A program made the translations under genes and the position numbers. The notes under the pieces were generated by a model, which did not search any database, was not told where the DNA came from, and saw only the letters and a list, made by a program, of their open reading frames with translations. This document shows, piece after piece, positions 23,071 through 34,899 of a DNA stretch of 64,000 nucleotides (the first letter of the stretch is position 1; the number at the start of each line of letters is the position of its first letter). Source of the DNA: Solea solea (lineage: Eukaryota; Chordata; Actinopteri; Pleuronectiformes; Soleidae); NCBI RefSeq assembly GCF_958295425.1, contig NC_081152.1, positions 1,021,217-1,085,216 of the forward strand. Reading direction: 5' to 3'.

Positions 23071-23562
23071 TTTCCATGACTTCAGAGGACATTACATTGA
23101 CTTATTTAAACTAACCTTAACCATAACTAGTACAAACTCTTAACCTCATCCTAACCACATGACAAACGTTGACTTTAAAATGCAATCATTGACATTATTT
23201 ACGTCCCTGTCATGAAACACACACACACACATGTATTTACACACCAGTTTGGAGCTACTGCTGTTTGACAGGAGCAGAGCAGCAGGTATACGATGATGAT
23301 GGTGTATGTCCTCCTCCTCCTCCTCCTCCTCCTCCTGATCCTCTCACTCCTTCCTCACCAGTCCACCTCCTCTCTAACGACACAGTTAAAGATGGAACCT
23401 GAAAGTGAGATCATTATTATTATGATTTTCATAATGTTTCTGTCTCTCACGCACGGCACGGCACGGCCTCCACAATCACAATCCCCTCCACTCAGAGATG
23501 AACGACACACAGGAAATAAAATCTTCTTCTTCTTCTACGGATCAAACTACAGCGGCACCTAA
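23071..23562. other. Intergenic, no gene seen
   Basis: Contains (CTC)n at about 23,309-23,335 and a (TTC)n patch near 23,521-23,538. The region is otherwise unremarkable. Confidence 0.5.
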
Positions 23563-24015
23563 TGATTATTTTAATGAACCATTGATCGATTAGTTGTTCG
23601 GTTCACAACCGTTTTAATGATTTGATTTGTTTTGTGGCGCAAAGAAGCTGAAAAATCACTTTGAGAATATGAGAATCAGAAAACATCCCGACATTCAGCA
23701 ACCGTCATCACCTAAAGCCAAGCTCCGATTGGAAGGTACCAGCTGTCAATCACACACTCACATGGGTCATAAAAATTGATCAAATGAAATGATAATTAAT
23801 GTTATATAATAACGAAACATAATGTTCGATCAAAGAAGAGCTCAAATGAGTGATTAACTCCTCAAAAGATCATTTTCCCACTGACTTCAGTGGAGTCGCC
23901 CCCTGGTGGCTATTCAACACATTTGAAAGAACCCACAGGACCACGTCCATTCTTTATATATAGGTTTCTCTGGTTTCTGTACATTTGCTGGAGAAACTTG
24001 TGTGGAAACAAGTTT
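23563..24015 (-). repeat. Family K copy 6 followed by another teleost-type repeat
   Basis: About 23,563-23,700 is a reverse family K copy. It is followed by a segment with AAGCTCCGATTGGAAGGTAC and AGTGGAGTCGCCCCCTGGTG, words I recognise from interspersed fish sequence. No coding capacity. Confidence 0.6.
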
Positions 24016-24189
24016 CTGTGAAATAAATTTATGGAGAAGTTTGAAACTTTCAGTGTCAGCGTTCAATATTTAGCACTCGCACAGTGCGAAGACTTCTCCT
24101 CTACTATAATGTTATAGAGCAAAGGAACATCTGTGTGTTACTGTACGTCAACTAATAAACAGGCGTCTGAATTCAAATGTTAGAGACGA

Positions 24190-24370
24190 CCAGAGCTGCG
24201 ACTAACGACCATTTTCATCTGTCGAGTATTTTCTCGATTGATCGACTAATCGTTTGGTCCATGAAATGTTCATCAGTGTTTGTCAAACCTGGAAATGATG
24301 ATGTTTTCAAATGTCAAAAGCAAAATGATTCAGTTTCAATGATTTCTTTAAAGACATTTTTTAAAGTAAA
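24190..24370 (-). repeat. Family K copy 7
   Basis: Reverse-oriented copy with TCGATTGATCGACTAATCGT, TGGTCCATGAAATGTTCATC and TGGAAATGATGATGTTTTCA segments. Confidence 0.75.
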
Positions 24371-24418
24371 ACATTTTTTTAAAAGTGAGTATTTAGGATT
24401 GTTGTTTTTCAAACTGGG

Positions 24419-24575
24419 AGGCTGTGGGTTCAATTCCTGGCTCTTCCTGGTCTATATGTGTCCTTGAGCAAAGACACTTGAGCCCATGTTGCAGCGAATG
24501 AGTGAATGAGTGAAAAGTGTTGTGTAAAGCACTTCATCAAGACTAGAAAAGCTCTATATAAATACAGACCATAAT
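24419..24575 (+). repeat. SINE-like fragment
   Basis: GCTGTGGGTTCAATTCCTGG resembles a tRNA-type B box. It is followed by GTCCTTGAGCAAAGACACTT and a tail GACTAGAAAAGCTCTATATA with AATACAGACC. This 3' module is widespread in teleost SINEs. A clear A box upstream is missing, so it is a truncated copy. Confidence 0.65.
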
Positions 24576-24734
24576 AGCAACTCTTCTTCTTCTGGAAGGC
24601 ACAAAGAGGGTCAGAGGAAATGTAGTGGAGTTAAAGTAAATATAAAAGTATATCGTGATATTATTACCCTGTGATTCATGTAGTCATTCAAGTAAAAGAG
24701 TAATTGTTGACTTTCTTTAAGAACGTCATGGTCG

Positions 24735-24739
<5 letters not shown>

Positions 24740-24765
<26 letters not shown>
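24740..24765. repeat. (CA)n microsatellite
   Basis: Short perfect (AC)n run before block F. Confidence 0.9.
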
Positions 24766-24769
24766 GTTA

Positions 24770-25035
24770 GCGTGTTAATAACACGTCATTAGTCGCGTGG
24801 CGCCCGTGTCGTCTGCGAGGCTACACGAGTTCACGCGGCCGCGTCTCTGTGGGATGTTTATTAAATTAATAAAAAGTTGGTGAAGGCGAGAGCCGCGGCC
24901 GTGATTGGCACCTCCACCGCCCCGCCTTCTCTCCAGGGCCCGAGCGCGTTTGCGCGTTTGCTTTAACTAACTGTCCGTGACTGAGGGGAGCGGGCTGACA
25001 TGAGGCTCACCACCACCACCCTCTCCATTTATTAT
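24770..25035. promoter_or_regulatory. Candidate conserved non-coding block F
   Basis: CpG-rich complex block: GTCATTAGTCGCGTGGCGCC near 24,785, GTTTATTAAATTAATAAAAA near 24,856, GCGGCCGTGATTGGCACCTC near 24,894. Bounded on the left by (CA)n and on the right by AT-rich sequence. Confidence 0.4.
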
Positions 25036-26165
25036 AACAAGGAGGTGAGAATGAGAATAAATCTGTTCATCCCGTTTACACGACCACAGGCTTCACACCT
25101 TCATGTTGTTTGGTATCTATAGAAATGCATCAGAGGATATACATTATCTTTTATCTCTGTCATTTTACCTCATCAGCCTGATTAGATCATTATTGTTTTC
25201 ACTATCACTATTCCTGCGTCTATTTTATTGAAATCTCTTACATTTACATGTAGATTAATTATTAGTTTAATTATCTGTGAATATTACAGTACGTGCTGCT
25301 TGGATCGCGGGTTCGCGTGTGTCAAGCACTTTAAGTTGCACTGATTTGTGTTAAAGGTGATATATCTTTTTTTTAAAGGTTCAGAATTGATGACATTTAT
25401 CTTTAACTTCCTGTTTTAGAGTTTTCAGAGGCTTCATCCACACGACTCTGTCCAGTCCACACACAGGTGGAGGTTTTTGTCCATTTATACAAACACAGAC
25501 TGGAGTTTAGGTTCCTGAGAGTTTGTCACACTTTCTTGTTGTTACAGGATTATCATTTAAAACCAGAGGAGGAGAAACCTCAGCGTCACGTGGGCCAGAC
25601 CTTACTCTGATGTCCACATGACACCGGGTTTTCAAGTTTGAAAACTCCTGTGCTGCCTTAAAGTGTGGACACTGAAACATAAACCATGATGGAGTTCACA
25701 GAAATCTCTGCTTCCCAGGTTCACCGACCCATGACAAGTGAACGTTAACGTGACACATGTTTTCAGGTGTGTTAGTGTGGACTGAGACACTAGCAGTGTG
25801 GATGTTTTCTAACCTCAGAGGCCACAGACTCACCAGAGCGTCGTGATTCCTGTTGGAGCGTCTGCTGATGTCATTTTGTCTCCTTTAAAGCCAACAGGAC
25901 GACTGACGTGTGAACCACCCAGAGGTCAGAGGTCACAGAGAGGAATATGAAGAGAGAATAATCAACAAAACACAAACACAAATCATTCTACGACCAGTTC
26001 TTACGTCACACACAAACACTTTACTCAGAGTTGGAGCTTCATGTTCCAATTAAAGACAAAAGAAGAAAAAGTCTGGCTGCTCAAACTCTTCTGAGAAATC
26101 TGCATCTCATCATTCAGGGGGGAAAAAATTAAAATATATTATCATCCTTTAAAAAATCCTTTTAA
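25036..26165. other. Intergenic, no gene seen
   Basis: AT-rich to mixed sequence. From about 25,400 to 25,960 the words (GTTTTCAGAGGCTTCATCCA, ACACCGGGTTTTCAAGTTTG, CTCAGAGGCCACAGACTCAC) resemble a decayed repeat rather than exon sequence. No splice-bounded frame was found. Confidence 0.45.
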
Positions 26166-26169
26166 ACAC

Positions 26170-26466
26170 AAACACAAACAAAACACAACAAAAAAGCTCC
26201 TCTCTCTCACTCGCTGTGCTCTGAAAAAAGACCTCATTTGCATATAAACTGCACAGAGGCAGGGATTGTCATCGGGGCGGCACATTAGACGCAAGGAGCG
26301 CGAAAGGGAGAGGATTTTCATGTGCAAATTTCAGCCTCCGCCAACTCCGCCGCGCATTATTATTTCATCAGCTCCTCAGAAGGAGAAACCCCTCGGTTCA
26401 CCAAACCCACCGACGTCCCCACGGACGCTGCTACATTCACACCAAATCCCCCGCTACCACCAAAAC

Positions 26467-26506
<40 letters not shown>

Positions 26507-26790
26507 TACAGCAGCAGTTACAGCAGGCCCTCACACTGGAGTGTGTGTTTTCAGTGAGAGGAGAGGGAGCCGCAGCAGGAAGTGCCAGCAGAGCTACACC
26601 AGTGTGTGACCAGCAGGACTTACTGGTGTTCCTCGCATTAATTGCTTGTAAACTGCGAGGCTGGAGACTCGCTGGCTTTCAACTTTTAAAAAGGAGATTA
26701 CAGCCAATTAGTCAGGCCTCTGAAAAGCCTTCACTGCCTGGGGAATAGCTGCTGATCCCTAATGTGGGACAGCTGTGAGCAACAAAGAAA
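26170..26790. promoter_or_regulatory. Candidate conserved non-coding block G with embedded CAG run
   Basis: Contains a perfect POU octamer ATTTGCAT at 26,236-26,243 and CATTATTATTTCATCAGC. A (CAG)n run at about 26,467-26,525 has CAGTTA interruptions. Dense motifs follow: CGCATTAATTGCTTGTAAAC near 26,634, AGATTACAGCCAATTAGTCA near 26,695, and GCTGATCCCTAATGTGGGAC. The 160-codon open frame (poly-Gln) spans the CAG run and has no splice or homology support. Confidence 0.45.
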
Positions 26791-26800
26791 CAGTCGCACT

Positions 26801-26836
<36 letters not shown>

Positions 26837-27490
26837 CACATCATCTCACATGCAAACAAAAAGAAAATTCCTGATTGATAGAAAACGCAGCAAAGAAGAG
26901 CTTTTACCAGCATGAAAAATGCAAACAGACACAAGCAAACGCTCCCAGAGTGACAGAAGAGCGAAAAGACAGGAAGGTAAATACGTCTCTAAAGGTGAGG
27001 GGGAAAACCTATTTCATCCCTTTAAATCAATTTGTCAGGTTTGTCTTTTTCAGCGCCGCGTTTCCCAAAGAGCCGAGTGTTTCCCTGTAAACTGCCATCT
27101 TTAATTTCTTTGTCTGACACGCTCGACTGCACCCGCGACACACACACACACACACACCAGAGACCGAGTGCGAGGTGAGCGCGAGGTTCAAAGCCCAGAT
27201 GGGAGCAGAGCCTGTGAACCGCCGAGCACCGTGGATCAGCTCGCACACACTCTCATGTCAAACAGAAGCCGGCGAGAGGAGGAACACAAGTCGAAAGATC
27301 TCCACAGGCTCCGTAATCTACCGCGATTTATGCCAAACCTCGCGCAGTCATTTCCTTCTTTATCTCTTCTATCCACGTGTCTCATTCCATGTTGCACCTG
27401 CACATCTTCAGCTACACCTCACCCTCCTCCTCCTCCTCCTCCTGCAGCGTCCCTGTGCTCACATTAGCAGAAACAGCTGTCTGCCAACTA
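26791..27490. other. Intergenic with (CA)n and a complex 5' part
   Basis: (CA)n at about 26,807-26,834 and 27,139-27,158; (CTC)n at about 27,421-27,442. The segment 26,990-27,120 (CCCTTTAAATCAATTTGTCA and flanks) is complex and might belong to block G. No gene called. Confidence 0.4.
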
Positions 27491-28091
27491 TTCTGACTTC
27501 AGATAATGAGATTCACATCCTCCATATGAACCAAACAGCTTCACCTGAAAGACTTTAAGAGTCTCCAGTAGCTTCACACACGCAAAAATAGGCTTTTGTT
27601 CCACAGTTAAAGCCGTTCAGCACCAAAGTGCTTCACAATCCTCCTGCTGACATGAGACGTGATGTTTAGAAGTTGTGGAAATGTATAGAAGAAACTAAAC
27701 TTTTGTTAAACCCAGAAGACGAGTTCAGGTGAGGTAGAAGTGCTTCCAGGAACATGAATAAACAAAGGTTTTAAATCAGATATTTGTTCCAGGCCTTAAA
27801 GTTAAGTTGTCGTGTGCGACGATCAATCTTCAACGAGGATTTCTTGATTTTGCAGCTTCTTCAATGTGAATATTTAAGAAAGAAATCATTAAAACTGAAT
27901 CGTTTTGGTTTGAGACCAAAAACAAGACCAAGCAGGTTCTGTTTTCATGAGTGTGGGTTTATCTCTGAGTTTGTCCTTCTCTTAACAACTGAATTATTTG
28001 TATGTTCACATTCAATTTTGGTAATAAAATGATCACATTTCCAAGACATCTCTGCGTCTTATAATGGACAACACTGTAAAAATGTATACAG
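27491..28091. other. Intergenic; Family K copy 8
   Basis: At about 27,830-27,930 a family K copy (TTTTGCAGCTTCTTCAATGT, GAATATTTAAGAAAGAAATC, AAAACTGAATCGTTTTGGTT) is visible. Flanks are unremarkable. Confidence 0.6.
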
Positions 28092-28153
28092 CAAGGTTCC
28101 CACGGGTCCTTGAAATCCTTGAAAGTTTCTGAATTTGAAAAATAACTTTATAA

Positions 28154-28197
<44 letters not shown>

Positions 28198-28346
28198 GAA
28201 TTGCCAATATAAGTCGATAAAAGTGGACGCCATGGGTGAAGACGCTCTTACAAGTTGTCCTCACATCTTAAGCCGGGTCAGCAAATTCCGTCCTTGAATA
28301 TGAGGGAATTGGTCCTGGAAAGTCCTTAAATTTGATGGGAACCCTG
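28092..28346. mobile_element. Short TIR element of the GTTCCCAC...GTGGGAAC family, copy 2
   Basis: CAAGGTTCCCACGGGTCCTT at the left is mirrored by TTGATGGGAACCCTG at the right, with the same CCTTGAAATCC/CCTTGAATATGAG interior as the 10.3 kb copy. An (AAAT)n tract of about 48 bp (28,147-28,195) has expanded inside it. No target duplication was seen. Confidence 0.65.
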
Positions 28347-29190
28347 GAACAAGTTCACGTGTTTATCTCAGCGACATCTGAACAGATCGGGATGAATGTA
28401 GTTACGTTCATGTAGGAAGGTCACAGCTGTGAGCAGAACTTTCAGAAGGTTTCAGAGACAACAAAGGAGGAAATCCAGCAGCTCTCTGCTTTTTCACTCG
28501 GCTTCTGTGGGATATTTACACCGACCTCTGTCGCCCCAATCAGCTGACTGTCATGGGCGGGGCAGATCTAGCTCCGCCCTGACCGCACTGTACCATTGTA
28601 CTCAAAAAGTGGAACAGGTGGGGCTGGTTATTTGGGGACTGTTCCTTAGGGACGCACAGCTAAAGTGTTTAGACCAGTGGTCTCAAACTGATGTCCTGTA
28701 GAACTGAGGTTTAAATTAATAATGAAGAGTGAAAAATATTTCTATACGTTCAACATTTAATTATAAATAAGCTTGTTGTGTATTTTAATTACAGTTGTCT
28801 AGATGATTTGATTTCTGTTATTTACAGATTCATTTTGAATCTGATTGTTGGACATCCGGCCCCCTCTTTGAGTTTGAGGCCCCTGGTTTTAAATCTTGGT
28901 GGAGGTGTGTGCTCTGTGAGAGATCTCGTGATAAATCTGCATTACCTGCCCGGCTTCTATCTAAAAACGTCTGTTAATCACAGAACCGTGCAACAGTTTG
29001 CTTCTATCTTGACACTGACAGCGCTGACTTTGACGATGTTGGTTAAGAATGAGACAGATATGTCGCTAAACGAGAACCAGAGAGATCATCCAGTGAGCTC
29101 ACGGCATTGTGAAACAGAACTCGGACAGACAGTAGCAACGTCACGCGTCGAACATGGTGGTTTGTTAATTTCCGGGTCTCTAATCTCCAT
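28347..29190. other. Intergenic, repeat-like
   Basis: Includes CCAGTGGTCTCAAACTGATG near 28,675 and a later TTGAGTTTGAGGCCCCTGG match, a paired motif common in fish interspersed repeats. Frames of 90-138 codons have no splice or family support. Confidence 0.4.
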
Positions 29191-29480
29191 GTAGGTGTCT
29201 GCTCTGGTGCCTGAGCTCAGGGGAGGATGTGAGGAGAGTCGACAGCTGCTTCCAGTCGAGCCGAGCAGCCGAGCCTCCATCCTTCAACATGATGGCTCTC
29301 GCCTTTTTAATGCGCGGCACTTAACCACGTCCTAATTAGATCTAACGACTCGCTCGTTAAAAGAGCTCTGCAGCTCTTAATTGGCGCGCTGAACTGCAAA
29401 CAGGGAAACGCCACGAGGAGGTCAGGAATTAAAAAAAAAGATGTAAGTTGTAAAACGGAGGGAGGCTGACCAGAGAGAAC
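29190..29480. promoter_or_regulatory. Candidate conserved non-coding block H
   Basis: Complex block: TTTTTAATGCGCGGCACTTA near 29,305, CCTAATTAGATCTAACGACT near 29,331, CTCTTAATTGGCGCGCTGAA near 29,376. Its right part runs into an A-rich stretch. No coding signature. Confidence 0.45.
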
Positions 29481-30169
29481 TCCTCATCAAACTGCATTTT
29501 TAATTCGAGATAATCAATATTCAAGGCAATAGTTTTACCACAGTTTATATATCCATCAAGGATCATAAATACTTAATGTGTAAAAAAAAAAAAAAGAAGT
29601 AAGAAACCCCAACACTCCCAAATTTTTATTCCCCAAGATTGTGGCAATCTGGAAAATCAGATATGATGAATTATAAATTGGACCATTACAGCAGCTTTAG
29701 AAGCTCACGTAGCACAAACTGAAACCACGAGCAGAGGCGTCGGGATTGAGCTCTGCACGCGTCTGATTCACCCTGTACTTTCATTCAGATCAAAAAGACT
29801 CAACCAGACAAGACAATCACAGGATATTCAGAATATCTGATCATTTATGCTCCACCCACAACCTCAACAACCTCCCACAGCTCCACCCACCTCCACTCTG
29901 ACAACCTCACATACTCTCATCTATTGTCTTTGTTATAGTGGATCCAGGTTAAAGGTCCAGTGGGTCAGAATGAGTGACATCTGATGTGAGACTGCAGACT
30001 GTAACAAGCCCCTCCCTTTCACTTTAAACAATAAAGACAACAGAGCTGCAATCATTTATCGATTAATAAACTATAAACCAATAAACTGTTGCACTAACTG
30101 ATTAGAACAGGTTGGAAAGTTTTCCAGCTTTTTAAACGTGAATATTTCCAGCTTTCTTTGCTCCATAAA
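29481..30169. other. Intergenic; family K copy 9 at the end
   Basis: 29,480-29,720 is complex AT-rich sequence (TTTTTAATTCGAGATAATCA). At about 30,040-30,170 a family K copy runs up to TTTGCTCCATAAAGCAGCAG, where a CAG array begins. Confidence 0.5.
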
Positions 30170-30309
30170 GCAGCAGCAGCAGCACTAGCAGTAGCAGCAG
30201 CAGTAACAGCAGCAGTAACAGCAGCAGTAGTAACAGTAGCAGCCGCAGTAACAGCAGAAACAGCAGCAGCAACAGCAGCAGCAGCAGCAGTAGTAACAGT
30301 AGCAGTAGT

Positions 30310-30347
<38 letters not shown>

Positions 30348-30403
30348 CAGTAACAGCAGCAGCAGTAACAGTAGCAGCAGTAGCAGCAGTAACAGCAGCA
30401 GCA
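30166..30403. repeat. About 235-bp degenerate CAG/CAGTAA array
   Basis: CAG triplets interspersed with TAA, TAG and AAC variants (for example CAGCAGCAGTAACAG). It starts directly at the end of a family K copy, whose CATAAA(G)CA sequence may have seeded it. Poly-Ala, poly-Leu and poly-Cys open frames are artefacts. Confidence 0.9.
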
Positions 30404-30942
30404 TTGATAGTGGACACTGGTGGAAGTTTGGACAGTCACACCACATTAGTGCAGTAAGTGTAAATACATAGATAAATGCCTTTGTGAGATTTCCTCCCCT
30501 GAAAACACACACACACACACACACACAGAGCGTCTCATGAGCCTGATTTGAAACCTGCAGCCTGAGGACAAGACGAGCACAAGCAGAAAAATAAGGAAAA
30601 TAAAGAAACATGCCCCAAACCCATGCCGTTACACACACACACAAACAATAGAGTTATTTCAGTGTGCGGAGCAGAGCAGGACAGAGAGCGATGGCATCTT
30701 GGGGCAGAGGGCTGCGGGGCTGGGTGGGGGCGACCCAGGCGGAGGTGGGAGGAGGATTGGGCTCTAATGGGCTCGGGGAGGCTGGCGGGCCCTGCTGGAG
30801 GCCCACAGGAGCCACTAGCCTGTGGTCTTGCCTTGGGCGGGCCTCTCACAGCAGCAGCAGTCAGGTGGGCTGACAGACTGAAGGAGAGGAGGCCCCTCCT
30901 CCCCATGTGGTCTGCCATCAACCCCCCCAACAACAACAACTA

Positions 30943-30985
<43 letters not shown>

Positions 30986-31223
30986 TCCTCCCTCTGCACA
31001 GATGTTCAGTGTCTGGGAGCAACAAGCTGCGCAGAAACAAACAAAGACGTGGATTTAGCATCGCAGAGTTTCACCAGCCGAACGACGAGTCCACCAGGAC
31101 TGATGTGAATGAGTCAATCTGTCTTTAATTTAGACTACAGACACACAGACAACCTGTGTCCATGCTAACACTCCTACAAACTGATCACGTGACCCTCCAG
31201 GTACATTGAGGGCCCCCCCCCCG

Positions 31224-31258
<35 letters not shown>

Positions 31259-32560
31259 GTTAAGGTGACTCTCCAAAAGTTTTTGATCCAAACAGAAACC
31301 AGTGTTTTGGAGACACTGGAAATCTGCTCTTTTCCTGACACAATCCTTACATTGATCCAGGTTTGGGACCAGGACTAGGAGTAAACTGGATGTGGCCCCC
31401 AGTAACTGGGGTTAGTTTAGTGTCCAATTAGTGACTCGTCGTAGTGTCAACATGTCAACAAGCTAAATGTAAATCCCTTCTAATGCTCTGTAAGTTGAAC
31501 ACTTACCAACTATAGTTAAGTTCCCAAAGTTAGCGGAGTTTTCCAACTCTGTTCACTCTACACATGTACGTCTTTTCAGGAAGTGAGTGTGCATCACTGT
31601 GTTCACAGTGTCCTGATGGTCAGTCATCAGGGATGATGATGACGAACTGAATCCAAGTTCTTTGTCAAAACAAATGGCGTCTCTGCTGAAATATAAACTT
31701 CTTCTTCTTCTTCACTGCAGTCCAGAGCTCTTATATCTTCTTCCTTTAGCTTCTCCCTTTAGGAGTCACCACAGTGGATCATCTGACACCATCTGTCCTC
31801 TTCTGTGACACCAACTGTCTTCATGTCCTTCTTCACAACATCCATGAAACTTGACTGTGGCTCCTCCTCTTCTCCTCGTCCCCAGGCAGCTCCATCTTGG
31901 ACATAATAATCACTGTCCCTCCTACGTCTGCAACCATAACTCAATGAACTGTCAACTCTTCTGAGTGTTTTTGTCGGTCAGATTTTCTGAAGAAATCATT
32001 CAAACTGAATCATTTCGGTTTGGAGACAAAATGAAGACGTTTGAGGACATCAGTACATCAAACATCGAGAACATACGTGACCAAACCATCTCAACCGTGT
32101 TCAAACACTGATGTAAGTTTTCTTCTTCTACTTTGGTGTTTGATGGTATGTGGCGTCTGTGACAGGACAGCAGCGCCTCCTCGCCGTACAGTCCCGGTTG
32201 TCATTGACATGAACACGAGCACCAGCGCTCGGCGTCTTCACACATTAACACAGAGTCTGTGTTTGTGTGGAGTCTCTGGAAGTGAATCAAAGACATGACG
32301 CGAGTGTGAATCTGTGTTTCTTCTCAGGTGTTCTGTGCTCTGTGCTTTATACGCCCGACCTCTGACCTCACAGCTCCCCGCGGCCTCGTCCGTGCAGCCG
32401 CGCAGCAGGAGGTAAAGATGAGGCCTCGCTCCTGCTCCTGAAGCCTCCGGCTGGACTCGGAGCAGCGGGGGAAAAGTGCAGCTTTATCACTGCTGCTCAA
32501 ACATTCATCACACGAGTCTCTTCTGCAGCGAGAACCAAGGGGAGACAACACATCCTTCAT
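30404..32560. other. Intergenic, no gene seen
   Basis: (CA)n at about 30,507-30,528, a GC-rich purine-biased segment at about 30,690-30,850, (CAG)n at about 30,949-30,983 and (CA)n at about 31,227-31,257. Family K copy 10 lies at about 31,980-32,060. Frames of up to 170 codons are compositional. No conserved frame or RNA gene recognised. Confidence 0.5.
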
Positions 32561-32855
32561 CAGCACAGGCTGCATGATTTACACCGGAGGTGGCACAGAG
32601 GCAACTTCAAAGTTTCCCCAGGCCTGCGTCCATGAACGCACCACACCAAAGAGGAAGAGGAGGGGAGGAAACAAGGAGAGGAAACAAGGAGAGGAGGGAC
32701 AGTTGAGGAGGCGCTGCTTTACTCAGTCTGGAGGGAGGTCATTATCAGGCCATGCTTTTACCTCTGCACCTGATATGTAGCTTTTCAGCCATCACTGCAG
32801 GCAAAGTAGTTTGTGTTCCTCTGTTTGTCAGTGTTTGCATGTGCTGTATATACTG

Positions 32856-32891
<36 letters not shown>

Positions 32892-33258
32892 CGCTGAGGC
32901 TCTGAAAACCCACTGAGACCAGACTTAAAACAGGCATTAGAGTTATTTCCTGCACAGAGAGGTGAAGGTCAACGTTTCCTCAGAGAACGTCCACATCTCT
33001 GCACAAACAGCAAAATAAATACTTGATACAACACAGCACCTGGAGAAGCACCTGCACAATAATATCTACTTTAACAACTAACGTGTTGTAGAAACACGGC
33101 ATTTTTTAACAAACAGATTTTTCAAGGCTCCAAAACAAATGTTTATTTATATAAGGGCAGAGCTACAGACCGACTTTTTGCTCTGGTGCATCTTAACTTT
33201 TTCATTTAGCTCCACCACAACAAAAATGTAGGTGCAGCCACATTTATAACACTAGCAC
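32561..33258. other. Intergenic, possible short regulatory block then AT-rich sequence
   Basis: 32,565-32,780 is complex (TGCATGATTTACACCGGAGG, CCAGGCCTGCGTCCATGAAC, CATTATCAGGCCATGCTTTT) and could be a small conserved element. (TA)n/(GT)n lies at about 32,848-32,890. Nothing else is seen to 33,258. Confidence 0.4.
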
Positions 33259-33488
33259 AGCTCAATATTTGGCATCGAGTCTGTTGGTTGATGTATAGAA
33301 TAGCTCATTATTTGGCACTGAGTCTGTTGGTGGATGTATAGAATAGCTCATTATCTGGCATTGAGTCTGTTGGTGGATGTATAGAATAGCTCATTATCTG
33401 GCATTGAGTCTGTTGGTGGATGTATAGAATAGCTCATTATTTGGCAGTCAGTCTGTTGACGGATGTTTAGAACAGCTCATTATTTAGA
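33259..33488. repeat. 43-bp tandem repeat, five units plus partial sixth
   Basis: Units start at 33,259, 33,302, 33,345, 33,388, 33,431 and 33,474 (partial) and begin AGCTCATTATTTGGCATTGA. They differ by a few substitutions. No open frame of interest. Confidence 0.9.
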
Positions 33489-34035
33489 AATCTTAAATCT
33501 TATTTACTTATTTTGACCAATGCCTTTTTTTACAGCTGAACTCTTGTGTGTGTTTTTACTCCCTTTACCTCTTTAAATTGAATGAAAGTGTTTTTAACAC
33601 GTTCTCGTGGACTGTATCTCTGGACTCTGCGTCTGTGTTGTCTTTATTTTTTATGCACTGTTCCTTGAAGCAGCCTGTGTGTTTGTGTGTGTGTGTGCTT
33701 TTGTTGCGTTTCATTTGCCACCTCCAGCAGCAGATCTGTCAGGGACAGCAGTGAGCGGTGTTTTTCATCGTTTTTGGAGAATAACAGTGCGTCACATGTT
33801 GAGTGTGACTGTATTGTCTTGGCGTGGTCACCGGACCATCTGTACAGTGTGACACTAACAGTGGCGAGCGCTGGCAGTGCAGACGAGACGATTAAACGTG
33901 TCTGAAAAGCCGTCATGAAATAATAATAATACAATGGTTTACTGTGTTGGCCCAGTGTTTGTTTGTTTGTTTGTTTGTTTGTTTGGGTGAATAAAGTAGA
34001 TCCGTTTGTGAGCGTCAACAACAACAAAGAACAAA
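33489..34035. other. Intergenic, no gene seen
   Basis: Mixed sequence with a (GTTT)n tract at about 33,958-33,984. A 202-codon - strand frame extends from 33,644 to 34,252 but has no splice, codon-periodicity or family support. Confidence 0.5.
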
Positions 34036-34039
34036 TAAA

Positions 34040-34800
34040 TGTGCAGTTATTTCCGCGGGATGTTCGCGGTGCGTCTCCTGCACCGACACGCCGGTTAACC
34101 CGCATTCCACAAACACGGCGGCACGACAGAACGCGGCAAAACTGAGTCAAACTACGCCTCATCGCCGGTGTCAAGTGAGGTATGATGGTGGATTTGAATT
34201 GGAAATCTGGCAAAGTGACAATAACAAGCGAGACGAGGGTTAACGTGAACAAAAGCGTCTGAAAAAGAGTCCAATTCTCCAGCTCCTGCCCCGATCCTCA
34301 CTGTTACCCCCGCAAAGTACACAAGAAAAACACTAGGATGCATATCATTCATTAGCAGCAAATAAAAGAAATTCTCTCTAATAGTGCCCCCGAATCCCCG
34401 AGCTCCAGCAGCACCACAGAGCCAGGAACTGAGGAAATGAATGAGGAGGGGGAGGAGGGGGGAGAGGAGATGCAAAAGGAAGCCGTCTCCCTCAAGTGCT
34501 TGTTAGGCCCAAATTATTACAACGATGAATAATTTTAAAAATAAATAAGAAAAATAAATAAATAAATAAAAGAAGGGAAACATTTATAGATCTAAGTATT
34601 ATCAGAGGAGCCGCGGGTTTGTTGCCAGGGTTTCTGAGCCCGTTTGAAATCCGCCTTTGTTTTTCCACTTTGATCTCTAACTGGTAGCTGATCCATCGCT
34701 TCACCTGATCCACCGCGTACACCTTCTTCTTTTCTTACCCACAATCCTTCACTCCACTCTCCTCCATGTGGCTCCACACTGCCCACACTGAGAGTTATCG
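34040..34800. promoter_or_regulatory. Candidate conserved non-coding block I
   Basis: A long complex block: AATTGGAAATCTGGCAAAGT near 34,197, GGATGCATATCATTCATTAG near 34,337, GCAGCAAATAAAAGAAATTC near 34,357, and GAGCCGCGGGTTTGTTGCCA near 34,608. (AAAT)n at about 34,550-34,570 interrupts it. The texture strongly resembles developmental enhancer sequence. Conservation untested. Confidence 0.45.
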
Positions 34801-34899
34801 TTATCTTTCACTTTCTCTTCTTTCCTAACAATCATCAAAGTGCACAGGCAGCGAGAGGAAGGAAGTGAACGAGGGAAGGAGACACAAGAGGAAGATGGG

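Noticed and set aside
26266..26748. 160-codon frame with poly-Gln, resembling a transcription-factor activation domain
   Set aside because: The Gln run is a CAG microsatellite. Flanking residues show no domain, and the region looks like non-coding regulatory sequence.
30132..30644. 170-codon poly-Leu/Val frame
   Set aside because: Pure translation of the CAG/CAGTAA array.
33644..34252. 202-codon open frame on the - strand
   Set aside because: Crosses a (GTTT)n tract and the border between repeat-like and complex sequence; no family likeness and no supporting splice sites.
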